A stretch of 49,298 bases of DNA from Nocardiopsis prasina DSM 43845 (GTDB taxonomy: Bacteria > Actinomycetota > Actinomycetes > Streptosporangiales > Streptosporangiaceae): NCBI RefSeq assembly GCF_000341265.1, contig NZ_ANAE01000087.1:4106-53403 (forward strand), in the 5' to 3' direction. Position numbers and translations under genes: made by a program. Below are positions 1-7,917 of this stretch, in pieces (within the stretch, counting starts at the first letter, position 1; every line of letters begins with the position of its first letter). A model generated the notes under the pieces. That model was not told the DNA's origin and ran no database searches. It worked only from the letters and a program-made list of their open reading frames with translations.

Positions 1-455
1 ATGGAGATGTTGCCCATCACGCGGCCGCGGCGGTCAGCGGGGACCGTGTTGAGGATGGTCGTCATGAGCAGCGGCATCATGATGGCGGTTCCGCTGGCCT
101 GCACGATCCGGCCCAGCAGGAGGACCGTGAAGTTCGGCGCGAGGAAGCAGATCAGGGTGCCGAGGGTGAACAGGGTCATCGCGGCGATGAACACCTGCCG
201 CAGGTGGAACCGTTGCAGCAGGAACCCGGTCACGGGGATGATCACGGCCATCACGAGCATGAAGGCCGAGGTCAGCCACTGTCCGGTGGAGACCGAGATG
301 CCGAGGTCGCGGTTGAGCGCGGGCAGGGCCACACCCATGATCGTCTCGTTGAGGATGACGACGAAGGCCGAGACAAGGAGGAGCGGGATGACGAGTCGGG
401 TCGCGCGCTGGTCCGCGACCTCGTCGGAGTTTGTCACGTCGGGTTGCCTGGTCAC
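1..455 (-). CDS. MFS drug-type exporter (DHA2/EmrB-QacA-like), N-terminal part only
   Basis: This is the first 151 codons of a major facilitator transporter cut off by the window edge, probably an H+-driven exporter in the cytoplasmic membrane. The reverse strand gives a short polar N-terminus, then a hydrophobic helix containing VVILNETIMGVALPAL (the typical DHA2 first helix), then TGQWLTSAFML, a third helix, and the loop LGRIVQASGTAIMMPLL followed by PADRRGRVMG, the MFS motif region between helices. The GTG at 453-455 is chosen because AAGGA lies about 6 nt upstream. It lies 225 bp downstream of the SDR gene on the same strand and may share its transcript. The substrate cannot be inferred. 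Confidence 0.85.
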   Translation of the reverse strand, partial: MTRQPDVTNSDEVADQRATRLVIPLLLVSAFVVILNETIMGVALPALNRDLGISVSTGQWLTSAFMLVMAVIIPVTGFLLQRFHLRQVFIAAMTLFTLGTLICFLAPNFTVLLLGRIVQASGTAIMMPLLMTTILNTVPADRRGRVMGNIS

Positions 456-680
456 ATACTTCCTTGCGCGCTTGGGGTGGCCTGGATCCGGGGGATGAGC
501 GGGGTGCGGGCTGTGCCGTCGAAGGATCAACCCCGCTGGTCACGGCAGTATTCCGGGGCGGAAGGGGATATTCCGCCGAGAACGCCACTGTGTCCTCCAG
601 GTTAGGCGACGGAACGTCCCGTCTCGCCCGATTTTGCGCGCTGTGCAACTAACTTCCCCATGTGCCCTTCCCCACGTTGG

Positions 681-1622
681 TCAGGGCAGCTCGCAGGCCC
701 GTGTCGCGAACGACCACACGGCCGCCCCGACCAACGGGTCGATGCTCCTGCGTCCCGGTCCGCCGGTTCCGCGCGAACCCGCGCCCTCCACCCCGGCGAC
801 CCCTCCGGACAGAGCGGGTTCACCGCGCAGACCACTGCGGGGCCCGTGGAACTGGCCGCTCAGCGCATCGGGGGAGGTGGCCGCGAACACGGCGGGCAGC
901 GCGCCCCGGTCGGTTCCCTGGGCCCACGGGTACTGGAGCCGGTCCAGGGCCGTGGGCCGGGGCGGGGTGAAGAGCTCTCCCACGCTCGGTGAGAGCACCG
1001 GCAGCGAGTAACCGGGGTGCACGACCAGGCTCCGCACCCTCGATCCGCGCTCGGCCAGCCTTCGGTGCAGTTCGAACCCGAGCGCGTGGGTGACCAGCTT
1101 GGACTGCGCGTAGGCCCGCCACGGTGAGTACGTGCGCTCCAGTTCGAGGTCGTCGGGGGAGGGGCGGACCAGTTTGGCGCTCATCGACCCCATCCAGACG
1201 ACGCGGCCGGAGGTCCGCTCCAGTGACTCCAACACCTCGTGGGTGAGGACGTGGTGGCCGAGCGCGTTGGTGGCCAGGGTCAGTTCGTGCCCGTCCACAC
1301 TGACCTCGCGCCGCGCCGGTGCGCCCACCAGTCCGGCGTTGTTGACCAGGGCGTCCAGCCGTGGGAGCCCGGCGAGTTCGGCTCCGGCGGCCCTGGCGCT
1401 GCCCAGGTCCGAGGTGTCGATCCGCACCACCCGTGCGTGGGCTCCCTCGACCTCCGCGCGCAGGGCCGAGGCGATCCGCTCGCCGCGCCGGGTGTCGCGG
1501 CACAGCAGCACGACGTCGGCTCCGGCTCGGGCCAGGAACAGGGTGATCCACAGTCCGATCCCCGAAGTCGCACCCGTCACCGCGATCGTGCGTCCGTCCA
1601 TGTTCGGCGCCTGCCAGCCCAT
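681..1622 (-). CDS. Short-chain dehydrogenase/reductase (SDR)
   Basis: NAD(P)-dependent oxidoreductase of the SDR superfamily, 313 residues, probably cytoplasmic. Visible landmarks are the nucleotide-binding TGATSGIG at 16-23, NNAG at 94-97, a Ser region GSMS near 145-148 and the catalytic YAQSK with Tyr171 and Lys175. The extra ~60 residues after the Rossmann core are rich in Gly/Pro/Arg and look poorly ordered. Met8 is an alternative start. It lies 41 bp downstream of the TetR gene on the same strand, so the two are probably co-transcribed and regulated from the twin operators upstream of TetR. The substrate is unknown; the sequence resembles retinol-dehydrogenase-like SDRs, but that does not fix the function. 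Confidence 0.9.
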   Translation of the reverse strand: MGWQAPNMDGRTIAVTGATSGIGLWITLFLARAGADVVLLCRDTRRGERIASALRAEVEGAHARVVRIDTSDLGSARAAGAELAGLPRLDALVNNAGLVGAPARREVSVDGHELTLATNALGHHVLTHEVLESLERTSGRVVWMGSMSAKLVRPSPDDLELERTYSPWRAYAQSKLVTHALGFELHRRLAERGSRVRSLVVHPGYSLPVLSPSVGELFTPPRPTALDRLQYPWAQGTDRGALPAVFAATSPDALSGQFHGPRSGLRGEPALSGGVAGVEGAGSRGTGGPGRRSIDPLVGAAVWSFATRACELP

Positions 1623-1663
1623 GTGCTCTGTCCCCTTCTGTGGATGGTCTCGGGTCCGGCAGC

Positions 1664-2236
1664 CTAGGGGCGGGCCAGGAGCCGGTCCAGTTGGCCGCGC
1701 AGGGTCCGTTCGGCCTCCAGTGAGGACAGGCCGCCGATCAGGACGCGCATGGACAGGCCGTCGGCGGTGGCCATGAGGCCCCGCGCGGCGGCGCGGGGGT
1801 CGGGGAGTTCGGGTGCGACCCTGGCGAGGAGGCGGGCGGCCTCGGCCTCCTCCCCGTCCTTGGCCTCGGCCAGCAGGCGGGCGAGGGTCGGGTGGTTGAA
1901 CCCGGCGGCGACGTACTGGTGGAAGACCGACACCCCGGCGCGGGCCGTCTCGGCGCGGGGGATGGGGTGCCCGACCAGCTCCCAGAGGGTCTCACGGTCG
2001 TCGGTTTCCCTGGTGGACTCGTCGTGGAGCCGTGCGGCGCTCGACAGCATCGCCTCCAGGCTGGCCTGGAGGAGTTCGTCCTTGCTGCGGAACCAGTACT
2101 GGATGCGTCCGACCGAGACCCCGGCGGCCGCGGCGACGTTGCGCATGGACACGGCTCCCATGCCGTTCTCCGCGATCACCTGCCACACCGCATGGAAGAT
2201 CTCGGTCCGTCTCGGGTCGGGTTCCGGGTTGTTCAT
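1664..2236 (-). CDS. TetR/AcrR-family transcriptional regulator
   Basis: 190-residue one-component regulator. The N-terminal helix-turn-helix runs over roughly residues 10-55 (RTEIFHAVWQVIAENG through VSMRNVAAAAGVSVGRIQYWF), with the typical YWFRSKDELL after the recognition helix. The rest is the helical ligand-binding and dimer domain. The gene is divergent from the alpha/beta hydrolase, and the 92-bp gap holds two identical AATACGATCGTATT palindromes in mirror arrangement, the obvious sites for autoregulation and control of the hydrolase. The start codon is an ATG preceded by GGATGGGG. The ligand is unknown; the neighbouring SDR, hydrolase and MFS exporter suggest a hydrophobic or xenobiotic ester. 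Confidence 0.92.
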   Translation of the reverse strand: MNNPEPDPRRTEIFHAVWQVIAENGMGAVSMRNVAAAAGVSVGRIQYWFRSKDELLQASLEAMLSSAARLHDESTRETDDRETLWELVGHPIPRAETARAGVSVFHQYVAAGFNHPTLARLLAEAKDGEEAEAARLLARVAPELPDPRAAARGLMATADGLSMRVLIGGLSSLEAERTLRGQLDRLLARP

Positions 2237-2249
2237 CCCCCCATCCTAA

Positions 2250-2321
2250 CCAAGGGAAATACGATCGTATTGAGATGGGTGTACACTCGGAGTGCGGTCA
2301 ATACGATCGTATTTCCCTTGG
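2250..2321. promoter_or_regulatory. Mirrored pair of TetR-type operators between divergent genes
   Basis: The bases at 2250-2273 recur as an exact reverse complement at 2298-2321 (24 of 24). Each copy contains the perfect palindrome AATACGATCGTATT (2258-2271 and 2300-2313). The palindrome centres are 42 bp apart, four helical turns, so two regulator dimers would sit on the same face. The pair fills most of the gap between the TetR start (2236) and the hydrolase start (2329). The right copy ends at the hydrolase ribosome-binding sequence. This is seen directly; assigning it to the adjacent TetR protein is inference. Confidence 0.85.
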
Positions 2322-2328
2322 AGGGGTC

Positions 2329-3336
2329 ATGAGCGACCACGAGAACCGACGTCACCGGCTTCGCCGCGCGCTCCAGGTCCTGGCGGTGCTGGCGGTGGCC
2401 TGGCTGGTCGTCGACAAGGCGGTCGCGGTCGTCGCGCCCGAGCCCACCGTGGGGCACTGGCGCAGTTCGGAGGGGTACGCCTCCTACCGGGAGGCCTACG
2501 AGGACGTGATGGCGACCCTGCCCGAGCCCACCCGCTCCCACGACGTGGCCACCGAGTACGGCTTCGTGCGGGTGTACGAGTGGACCGCCACCGAGGAGGG
2601 GGCCGAGGAGGATCCGCCGGTCGTGCTGCTGCCCGGAATCCGATCCGGGGCACCGATGTGGGGCGCGAACATCACCCACTGGGTCGGCCAGCGCACCCTC
2701 TACGCGATGGACGCGATCGGTGACGCCGGGATGTCCACGCAGTCGACGCCGTTCACCTCGTTCGACGACCAGGCGGCCTGGGTGGAACAGGTGCTCGCCG
2801 GTCTGGAGCTGGAACGCGTCCACGTGGTGGGGCACTCCTTCGGCGGTGCCATCGCCGCCGTCCACGCGCTCGAACATCCCGGTCGGGTGGCCTCGCTGAC
2901 GCTCCTCGAACCGGTGATGGTCCTGCGGGGGCTGCCCGCCTCCACTTACCTGTGGTCCTCGCTGCTGCTGCTCCCCGTGCCGCAGTCGTGGAAGGACCGG
3001 GGCATGGCGGAGATCGGTGGGGTCACGGTCGAGGAGGTCCGCGAGCGCACTCCGATGTCGTCGATGATCGACCAGGGTTCACGGCACTACGACTCGGTCA
3101 CCCTGGTGCCGCGCACCCTCTCGGACGAGGAGTGGCGGTCCATGTCGATGCCGGTCCGGATCGACCTGGCCAGCGACAGCTCCCTGGCCGGTGGCGAGGA
3201 GGCAGGGGACCGTGCCCGGGAACTGGGCAGGGAACCCGTCACCGTCTGGCCGGAGACCACCCACTCCCTGCCCATGCAGGCCGCCGACGCGCTGGGTCCG
3301 GAACTCGCCGCGTACTGGGCCGCCCACGACGGCTGA
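2329..3336 (+). CDS. Membrane-anchored alpha/beta hydrolase
   Basis: 335-residue serine hydrolase of the alpha/beta fold. Residues about 13-32 form a hydrophobic segment after an Arg-rich start (RRHRLRRALQVLAVLAVAWL), so the enzyme is probably an inside-anchored or exported protein. The nucleophile elbow is GHSFGG with Ser170, the oxyanion region is LLPGIRSGAPMW, and His312 in ETTHSLP is the likely catalytic His. The reading frame extends upstream to 2032 across the divergent gene, but ATG 2329 has GGAGGGG just upstream and begins right after the operators. Convergent with the next gene, with 9 bp between stops. Expression is expected to follow the divergent TetR. Substrate unknown. Confidence 0.88.
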   Translation: MSDHENRRHRLRRALQVLAVLAVAWLVVDKAVAVVAPEPTVGHWRSSEGYASYREAYEDVMATLPEPTRSHDVATEYGFVRVYEWTATEEGAEEDPPVVLLPGIRSGAPMWGANITHWVGQRTLYAMDAIGDAGMSTQSTPFTSFDDQAAWVEQVLAGLELERVHVVGHSFGGAIAAVHALEHPGRVASLTLLEPVMVLRGLPASTYLWSSLLLLPVPQSWKDRGMAEIGGVTVEEVRERTPMSSMIDQGSRHYDSVTLVPRTLSDEEWRSMSMPVRIDLASDSSLAGGEEAGDRARELGREPVTVWPETTHSLPMQAADALGPELAAYWAAHDG

Positions 3337-3345
3337 GCCCCCGGG

Positions 3346-3996
3346 TCAGCCCTCCAGTCTGCTGCGCAGTTCCGGCAGGCCCGTGCCGCCCGCCTGGTCC
3401 AGGTAGGCGGGACGGCCCGCCATGAGCATGACGAGCGCGAGCAGCGGACCCTCCACCACGGGCAGTCCGGGGTCGTTCGTGGTGAAGTCCGCGTCCGTGG
3501 CCCGCAGGTGCAACCCCTTGACCTGGGACCTGCTGTTCACGGCGAAGTCGCGGGAGGCGAGGAACCGCGCCACCTCGGCCACCGCCTCGGGTGTGGGCTC
3601 GCGCTCGATCCCGAGCGGACGGCGCACGTCCTGGCCGTGCACGACGAGTTCGCCGAGCCAGGGGGAGGGGTCGCCGGAGGGCAGTCGGACGGGTTCGCCG
3701 CCCTCGGTGCCCAGGGCGGCGAACCTGGCCAGTGTGGCAGCGGGCTCGGACCGGGCGAAACGGGCGATCTGCCTGCGGTTGTGGGCCGCGGGGCGCAGGC
3801 CCGAGCGCAGGATGGAGACGATCCATCCGAGCTGGCCGATGGTCATGCCCGAACCGAGGTGCGCGACCACCTCGTGCACGTTCCACTCGGTGCACAGTGA
3901 GGTCTGGTTCCACTGCTCGTCGGTGAGTTCGCGCAGGTCGGACACGAGGGCCGCGTGTTCGACGGCGAGCAGTCGCCTGGGGTCGGTCGTCTCCAT
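3346..3996 (-). CDS. Maleylpyruvate isomerase-type mycothiol-dependent enzyme (DinB-like fold)
   Basis: 216-residue member of the mycothiol-dependent maleylpyruvate isomerase family, a four-helix DinB-like metal-binding fold. The family signatures are TEWNVHEVVAHL near residues 36-47, with a metal-binding His, and the later ELVVHGQDVRRPLG, which supplies further ligands. Such proteins use or modify mycothiol, the low-molecular-weight thiol of actinobacteria, but most genomic copies have unknown substrates. It is divergent from the aldehyde dehydrogenase across a 194-bp gap, and its stop lies 9 bp from that of the hydrolase. There is no aromatic-ring cleavage gene nearby, so a true maleylpyruvate isomerase role is unlikely. 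Confidence 0.85.
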   Translation of the reverse strand: METTDPRRLLAVEHAALVSDLRELTDEQWNQTSLCTEWNVHEVVAHLGSGMTIGQLGWIVSILRSGLRPAAHNRRQIARFARSEPAATLARFAALGTEGGEPVRLPSGDPSPWLGELVVHGQDVRRPLGIEREPTPEAVAEVARFLASRDFAVNSRSQVKGLHLRATDADFTTNDPGLPVVEGPLLALVMLMAGRPAYLDQAGGTGLPELRSRLEG

Positions 3997-4123
3997 AGGC
4001 GCACTCTACGGACCCGCTCCGACAGTTCCGGAAGGGCCGCGCCGACACCGTGTCCCCACTCCCATGGGAAAGCAACGACGTAAAGGCTGTGGCTCCCCTC
4101 GCCTCCGAAACCCGCTCGGTGTG

Positions 4124-4166
4124 TTGCCGCTCACTCCCTCGGCCTCTAAAATGAACGCCAATCATT
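4124..4166 (+). promoter_or_regulatory. Promoter and operator of the aldehyde dehydrogenase gene
   Basis: A -35-like TTGCCG (4124-4129) and a -10-like TAAAAT (4147-4152) are 17 bp apart. The 17-bp dyad AATGAACGCCAATCATT (4150-4166) starts on the last three bases of the -10. The same motif, 14 of 17 identical, occupies the same position relative to the -10 upstream of the amine oxidase (6417-6433). The TetR gene at 5638-6294 lies between the two targets and is the likely binder; repression by overlap with the -10/+1 region is inferred. Confidence 0.7.
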
Positions 4167-4190
4167 AACCGGCGTCCCAGGAGCGACCCC

Positions 4191-5621
4191 ATGAGCAGCC
4201 CCCTCCAGAACTTCATCAACGGCGCCTTCGTCGACGCCCACGGTCAGGACCGGCTCGACGTCGTCAACCCCACCAACGGGAACACCGTCGCGGTCTCACC
4301 CGTCTCCGACCAGGCCGACGTCGACGCCGCCTTCGACGCGGCGCGCGCCGCCTTCACCACCTGGCGGCGCGTCACCCCGGGGGAGCGGCAGCGGCTGCTG
4401 CTCAGGATCGCGGACGCGGTCGAGGCCAACGCCGAGGAGATCGTGGAGGCCCAGCACCGCAACACCGGCCAGCCCCGGTGGATGATCTCCCAGGAGGAGA
4501 TCGCCATGGGCGTGGACCACCTGCGCTTCTTCGCCGGTGCCGCCCGCACCCTGGAGGGCCGCGCCGCCACCGAGTACATGGAGGGCCACACCTCCTACGT
4601 CCGCCGCGAGCCGGTCGGGGTCGTCGCCCAGGTCACGCCGTGGAACTACCCGCTGCTCATGGCGGTGTGGAAGATCGGCCCCGCCCTGGCCGCGGGCAAC
4701 TGCGTCGTGCTCAAGCCCTCCGACACCACCCCCGAGTCCACCCTGGTCCTGGCCCGTCTGTTGGGTGAGATCCTCCCGGCGGGCGTGTTCAACGTGGTCC
4801 TGGGCGACGCCGGGACCGGACGGCTCCTGGTGGAGCACCCCGAACCGGCCATGGTCTCCATCACCGGATCGGTCCGCGCGGGCCGTCAGGTCGCCGCCTC
4901 GGCAGCCAAGGGGCTCAAGCGCGGTCACCTGGAGCTGGGCGGCAAGGCCCCGGCGGTGGTCTTCGCCGACGCCGATCTGCCCGCCACCGCCAAGGCCCTG
5001 GTGGAGTTCGGCACGTTCAACGCGGGGCAGGACTGCACCGCCGTCACCCGGGTCCTGGTCGAGGAGAGCGCCCACGACCGCTTCGTGGAGCTGCTCGCCG
5101 AAGCCGCGCGTGGCACTCGGACGGGAGACGCCGACGAGTCCCGCAACGACTACGGCCCGCTGAACAACGCCCGCCACTTCGCGTCGGTCACCGACAAGCT
5201 CGGGCGTCTGCCCGAACACGCCACCGTGGTCACCGGGGGTCGGGCGGTCGGGGGCGACGGCTACTTCGTGGAGCCGACGGTGATCACCGGCGTGCGCCAG
5301 GACGACGAGCTGGTGCAGGAGGAGACCTTCGGTCCGATCCTGACCGTCCAGACCTTCTCCTCGGAGGCGGAGGCCGTGGAGCTCGCCAACGATGTGGACT
5401 ACGCGCTGGCCTCCAGCGTGTGGACCTCCGACCACGCCGCCGCGATGCGCCTCACCCGCGACCTCGACTTCGGCTGTGTCTGGGTGAACACCCACGTGCT
5501 GCTCACAGCGGAGATGCCGCACGGCGGCTTCAAGTCCTCGGGTTACGGCAAGGACCTGTCGCTGTACTCGGTGGAGGAGTACACCCGGGTCAAGCACGTG
5601 ATGCACGCGCTGGAGGGGTGA
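4191..5621 (+). CDS. Aldehyde dehydrogenase, gamma-aminobutyraldehyde/betaine aldehyde type
   Basis: 476-residue NAD(P)+-dependent aldehyde dehydrogenase. The family landmarks are complete: TPWNYPL with Asn152, KPSDTTP with Lys175, GSVRAGR at 226-232 (nucleotide site), LELGGKAP with general base Glu248, and NAGQDCTA with nucleophile Cys282. The overall pattern is closest to 4-aminobutanal/betaine aldehyde dehydrogenases. Paired with the putrescine-oxidase-like enzyme at 6457-7845 under a matching operator, the likely job is oxidation of 4-aminobutanal to GABA. Start ATG 4191 follows AGGAGCG. The gene ends 16 bp from the convergent TetR stop. Substrate assignment is inferred from context. Confidence 0.93.
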   Translation: MSSPLQNFINGAFVDAHGQDRLDVVNPTNGNTVAVSPVSDQADVDAAFDAARAAFTTWRRVTPGERQRLLLRIADAVEANAEEIVEAQHRNTGQPRWMISQEEIAMGVDHLRFFAGAARTLEGRAATEYMEGHTSYVRREPVGVVAQVTPWNYPLLMAVWKIGPALAAGNCVVLKPSDTTPESTLVLARLLGEILPAGVFNVVLGDAGTGRLLVEHPEPAMVSITGSVRAGRQVAASAAKGLKRGHLELGGKAPAVVFADADLPATAKALVEFGTFNAGQDCTAVTRVLVEESAHDRFVELLAEAARGTRTGDADESRNDYGPLNNARHFASVTDKLGRLPEHATVVTGGRAVGGDGYFVEPTVITGVRQDDELVQEETFGPILTVQTFSSEAEAVELANDVDYALASSVWTSDHAAAMRLTRDLDFGCVWVNTHVLLTAEMPHGGFKSSGYGKDLSLYSVEEYTRVKHVMHALEG

Positions 5622-5637
5622 ACCCGGTCCTCACGGC

Positions 5638-6294
5638 TCAGTCCGTGTACCTCTGGCGCAGGCCGCTGACCAGCGCGTCGAGCGCGAGCTCGAAGGCCCG
5701 GTCGGCGGCCGCGCGGGGGTCCGCCGACCGCTGCGCGGCAAACCGCGTGAAGGTGGGCGCGACCTCCTCCATGCCACCCGGGTCGAAGATCCCCTCGGGG
5801 GCGGAGGCGTCGTAGGCGGCGCCGAAGACCAGTGCCTCGACGCCGACGATGATGTCCACCGCGTCCGCGCCGACGATCCCGGCGTCCTCCAGGGCCCGGG
5901 TCACGCGCTCGTACATGCGCAGCGTCCGGGGGGAGTCGGCGACGGGCAGTACCGCCATGACCGGGATGAGCGCGGTGTGCTCCATGAAGCACCGCCGGTA
6001 GGAACGCGCCCACTGCCGCAGCGCCCGGTCCCAGGGTTCGGTGCCGAAGGCGGAGTCGTCGATCCGCTCGTTCACGCGTTCCTGCAACAGGATGAGTACG
6101 TCGCGCTTGGAGGCGACGTGGTTGTACAGCGCCGAGGCGGCGACGCCGAGCTCCTTCGCCAGAGCGGCCATGGTCAGGTGCCGGTAGCCCTGTTCGGTGA
6201 CGATCCGGATCGCGGCCAGGGTGACGCGTTCACGTGAGAGCACCGGTGAGGAGGGTCTGCCCCTGCCCCGCCCACTGCGCGTTCCCTGACTCAC
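5638..6294 (-). CDS. TetR-family regulator of the amine-oxidation genes
   Basis: 218-residue TetR regulator with a basic Gly/Arg-rich leader (residues 1-14), then the helix-turn-helix (RVTLAAIRIVTEQG through LGVAASALYNHV and SKRDVL) at about 22-68, and an all-helical C-terminal domain with WARSYRRCFMEHTALIPVM. It is transcribed away from the amine oxidase and sits between two enzyme genes that share the operator AATGAACG-N4-TCATT. It is therefore the natural candidate repressor of both, probably relieved by a polyamine or its aldehyde. The start is GTG 6294; upstream Shine-Dalgarno pairing is weak. Regulation is inferred from the repeated operator. Confidence 0.9.
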   Translation of the reverse strand: MSQGTRSGRGRGRPSSPVLSRERVTLAAIRIVTEQGYRHLTMAALAKELGVAASALYNHVASKRDVLILLQERVNERIDDSAFGTEPWDRALRQWARSYRRCFMEHTALIPVMAVLPVADSPRTLRMYERVTRALEDAGIVGADAVDIIVGVEALVFGAAYDASAPEGIFDPGGMEEVAPTFTRFAAQRSADPRAAADRAFELALDALVSGLRQRYTD

Positions 6295-6389
6295 TGGCGC
6301 CTGCTTCCTGTCGGCCCGGACGAGGTCGCCACCAGTCTAGGAGCGGCGCGCCCGCGCCCGTATCGGTGCTGCTCGCGGGAGTGTCCCGC

Positions 6390-6433
6390 TTGACACCGGG
6401 GGACTCCGTGTCCGTTAATGAACGGTATTCATT
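6390..6433 (+). promoter_or_regulatory. Promoter and operator of the amine oxidase gene
   Basis: TTGACA (6390-6395, a perfect -35) and GTTAAT (6414-6419, -10-like) are 18 bp apart. The dyad AATGAACGGTATTCATT (6417-6433) begins on the last three bases of the -10, the same geometry as at 4150-4166. An ATG inside this dyad (6418) could be mistaken for the gene start, but it lacks a ribosome-binding site and would put the operator inside the coding region. Confidence 0.72.
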
Positions 6434-6456
6434 TAATGGTTCGAAGGAGCGCACCC

Positions 6457-7845
6457 ATGAGTGGCACACACGTCATCGGCAGCGACGAGGTCATCGACCG
6501 TGACGTCGTGGTCGTGGGCGCGGGCCCGGCCGGGCTGATGGCCGCACGCACCCTCCAGGCGGCCGGACGCACCGTCGCCGTCCTGGAGGCCCGCGACCGC
6601 GTGGGCGGCCGCACCTGGTCACGGGAGGTCGACGGGGCCTTCCTGGAGCTGGGCGGCCAGTGGGTCTCGCCCGACCAGACCGAACTGCTCGGCCTCCTGG
6701 ACGAGCTCGGGCTGGACACCTACCCGCGCCACCGCGAGGGCGCCAACGTCTACCTCGCCCCCGACGGCTCCCGGCACGAGTACACCGGGGACATGTTCCC
6801 GGCGGGGGAGCGGACCGAGGCGGAGATGACGCGGGTCATCGCGACCCTGGACGGTCTGGTCGAGGAGATCGGCGTCGAACGCCCCTGGGACCACCCGCTC
6901 GCCCGTGAGCTGGACACCGTCACCTTCACCGAGTGGCTGCGGCGGCAGACCGACGACGAGGCCGCCCGCGAGAACATCGGCATCTTCATGGCCGGGGGCA
7001 TGCTCACCAAACCCGCCCACGCCTTCTCCGCGCTCCAGGCGGTCCTCATGGCGGCCTCCGCCGGGTCGTTCTCCCACCTGGTGGACGAGGACTTCATCCT
7101 GGACCGCCGGGTGGTCGGCGGCATGCAGTCAGTCTCCCGGACCATGGCCGACGCCCTGGAGGAGGGCACGGTCCTCCTGGACACCCCGGTCCGGACCGTT
7201 CGCTGGAGCGAGGAAGGGGTCACGGTCCTCTCCGAACGCGCGACCGTACGGGCCCGCCGCGTGATCGTGGCCGTCCCGCCCACCCTGTACTCACGGATCA
7301 CCTTCGAGCCCGCCCTGCCGTGGCTCCAGCAGCAGATGCACCAGCACTCGTCGATGGGCCTGGTCATCAAGGTCCACGCGGTCTACGACCGCCCGTTCTG
7401 GCGGGACCGGGGGCTCTCCGGAACCGGGTTCGGCGCCAGGGAGCTCTGCCAGGAGGTCTACGACAACACCAACCACGGGGACGAGCGCGGCACCCTGGTG
7501 GCCTTCGTCTCCGACGAGCCCGCCGACGACCTCCTGCGCCGGTCCGCCGAGGAGCGCAGGGCCGCGGTCCTGCGCTCCCTCTCCCACTATCTCGGTGAGG
7601 AGGCGCTGGAACCGGTCGTCTACTTCGAGTCGGACTTCGCCTCCGAGGAGTGGACCCGGGGGGCCTACGCCGCCAGCTACGACCTCGGCGGACTGCACCG
7701 CTACGGGGCTGACCAGCGCGCACCCGTGGGGCCGATCGGCTGGGCCTGCTCGGACCTGGCGGCCGAGGGCTACCAGCACGTGGACGGCGCGCTGCGCCAG
7801 GGCCGCCGCGCCGCCGAGGAGGTCCTCACGGACGCCGTCGGCTGA
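6457..7845 (+). CDS. Flavin amine oxidase, putrescine-oxidase-like
   Basis: 462-residue FAD-dependent monoamine/polyamine oxidase, cytoplasmic (no signal peptide). Seen: the dinucleotide-binding VVVGAGPAG ending at 26, ribose-binding Glu44 in VAVLEARDRVGGRTWS, ELGGQWVSPDQTELL at 65-79 as in bacterial putrescine oxidases, and a C-terminal FAD site WACSDLAAEGYQHVDGAL. It would oxidise a primary amine to the aldehyde with release of ammonia and H2O2. ATG 6457 is chosen because GAAGGAG (6443-6449) precedes it and it lies outside the operator. With the aldehyde dehydrogenase at 4191 it forms a putrescine to 4-aminobutanal to GABA route. Tyramine or another amine remains possible. Confidence 0.9.
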   Translation: MSGTHVIGSDEVIDRDVVVVGAGPAGLMAARTLQAAGRTVAVLEARDRVGGRTWSREVDGAFLELGGQWVSPDQTELLGLLDELGLDTYPRHREGANVYLAPDGSRHEYTGDMFPAGERTEAEMTRVIATLDGLVEEIGVERPWDHPLARELDTVTFTEWLRRQTDDEAARENIGIFMAGGMLTKPAHAFSALQAVLMAASAGSFSHLVDEDFILDRRVVGGMQSVSRTMADALEEGTVLLDTPVRTVRWSEEGVTVLSERATVRARRVIVAVPPTLYSRITFEPALPWLQQQMHQHSSMGLVIKVHAVYDRPFWRDRGLSGTGFGARELCQEVYDNTNHGDERGTLVAFVSDEPADDLLRRSAEERRAAVLRSLSHYLGEEALEPVVYFESDFASEEWTRGAYAASYDLGGLHRYGADQRAPVGPIGWACSDLAAEGYQHVDGALRQGRRAAEEVLTDAVG

Positions 7846-7861
7846 CCTCCCACGACGCCGG

Positions 7862-7897
7862 GAGGCCCGGCCCCGCTCACGCGCGGGGCCGGGCCTC
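7862..7897. terminator. Bidirectional GC-rich terminator
   Basis: A perfect 14-bp stem (7862-7875 with 7884-7897, half-site GAGGCCCGGCCCCG) closes an 8-nt loop between the convergent stops of the amine oxidase (7845) and the peptide-ABC operon (7918). There is no long T-run, as is usual in actinobacteria; GTT follows on the plus strand. Confidence 0.8.
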
Positions 7898-7917
7898 GTT
7901 CCGTCAGATCCGTGGCG

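Noticed and set aside
1..498. Plus-strand frame of 165 codons at the window start
   Set aside because: The opposite strand gives a clear MFS N-terminus with ribosome site; the plus-strand product is Arg/Met-rich without domain character.
634..648. Imperfect dyad TTGCGCGCTGTGCAA upstream of the MFS gene
   Set aside because: A mismatch and lack of nearby promoter boxes make it too weak to list as an operator.
6418..6456. ATG at 6418 as start of the amine oxidase
   Set aside because: It lies inside the operator dyad and lacks a ribosome site, while ATG 6457 has GAAGGAG at the right distance.
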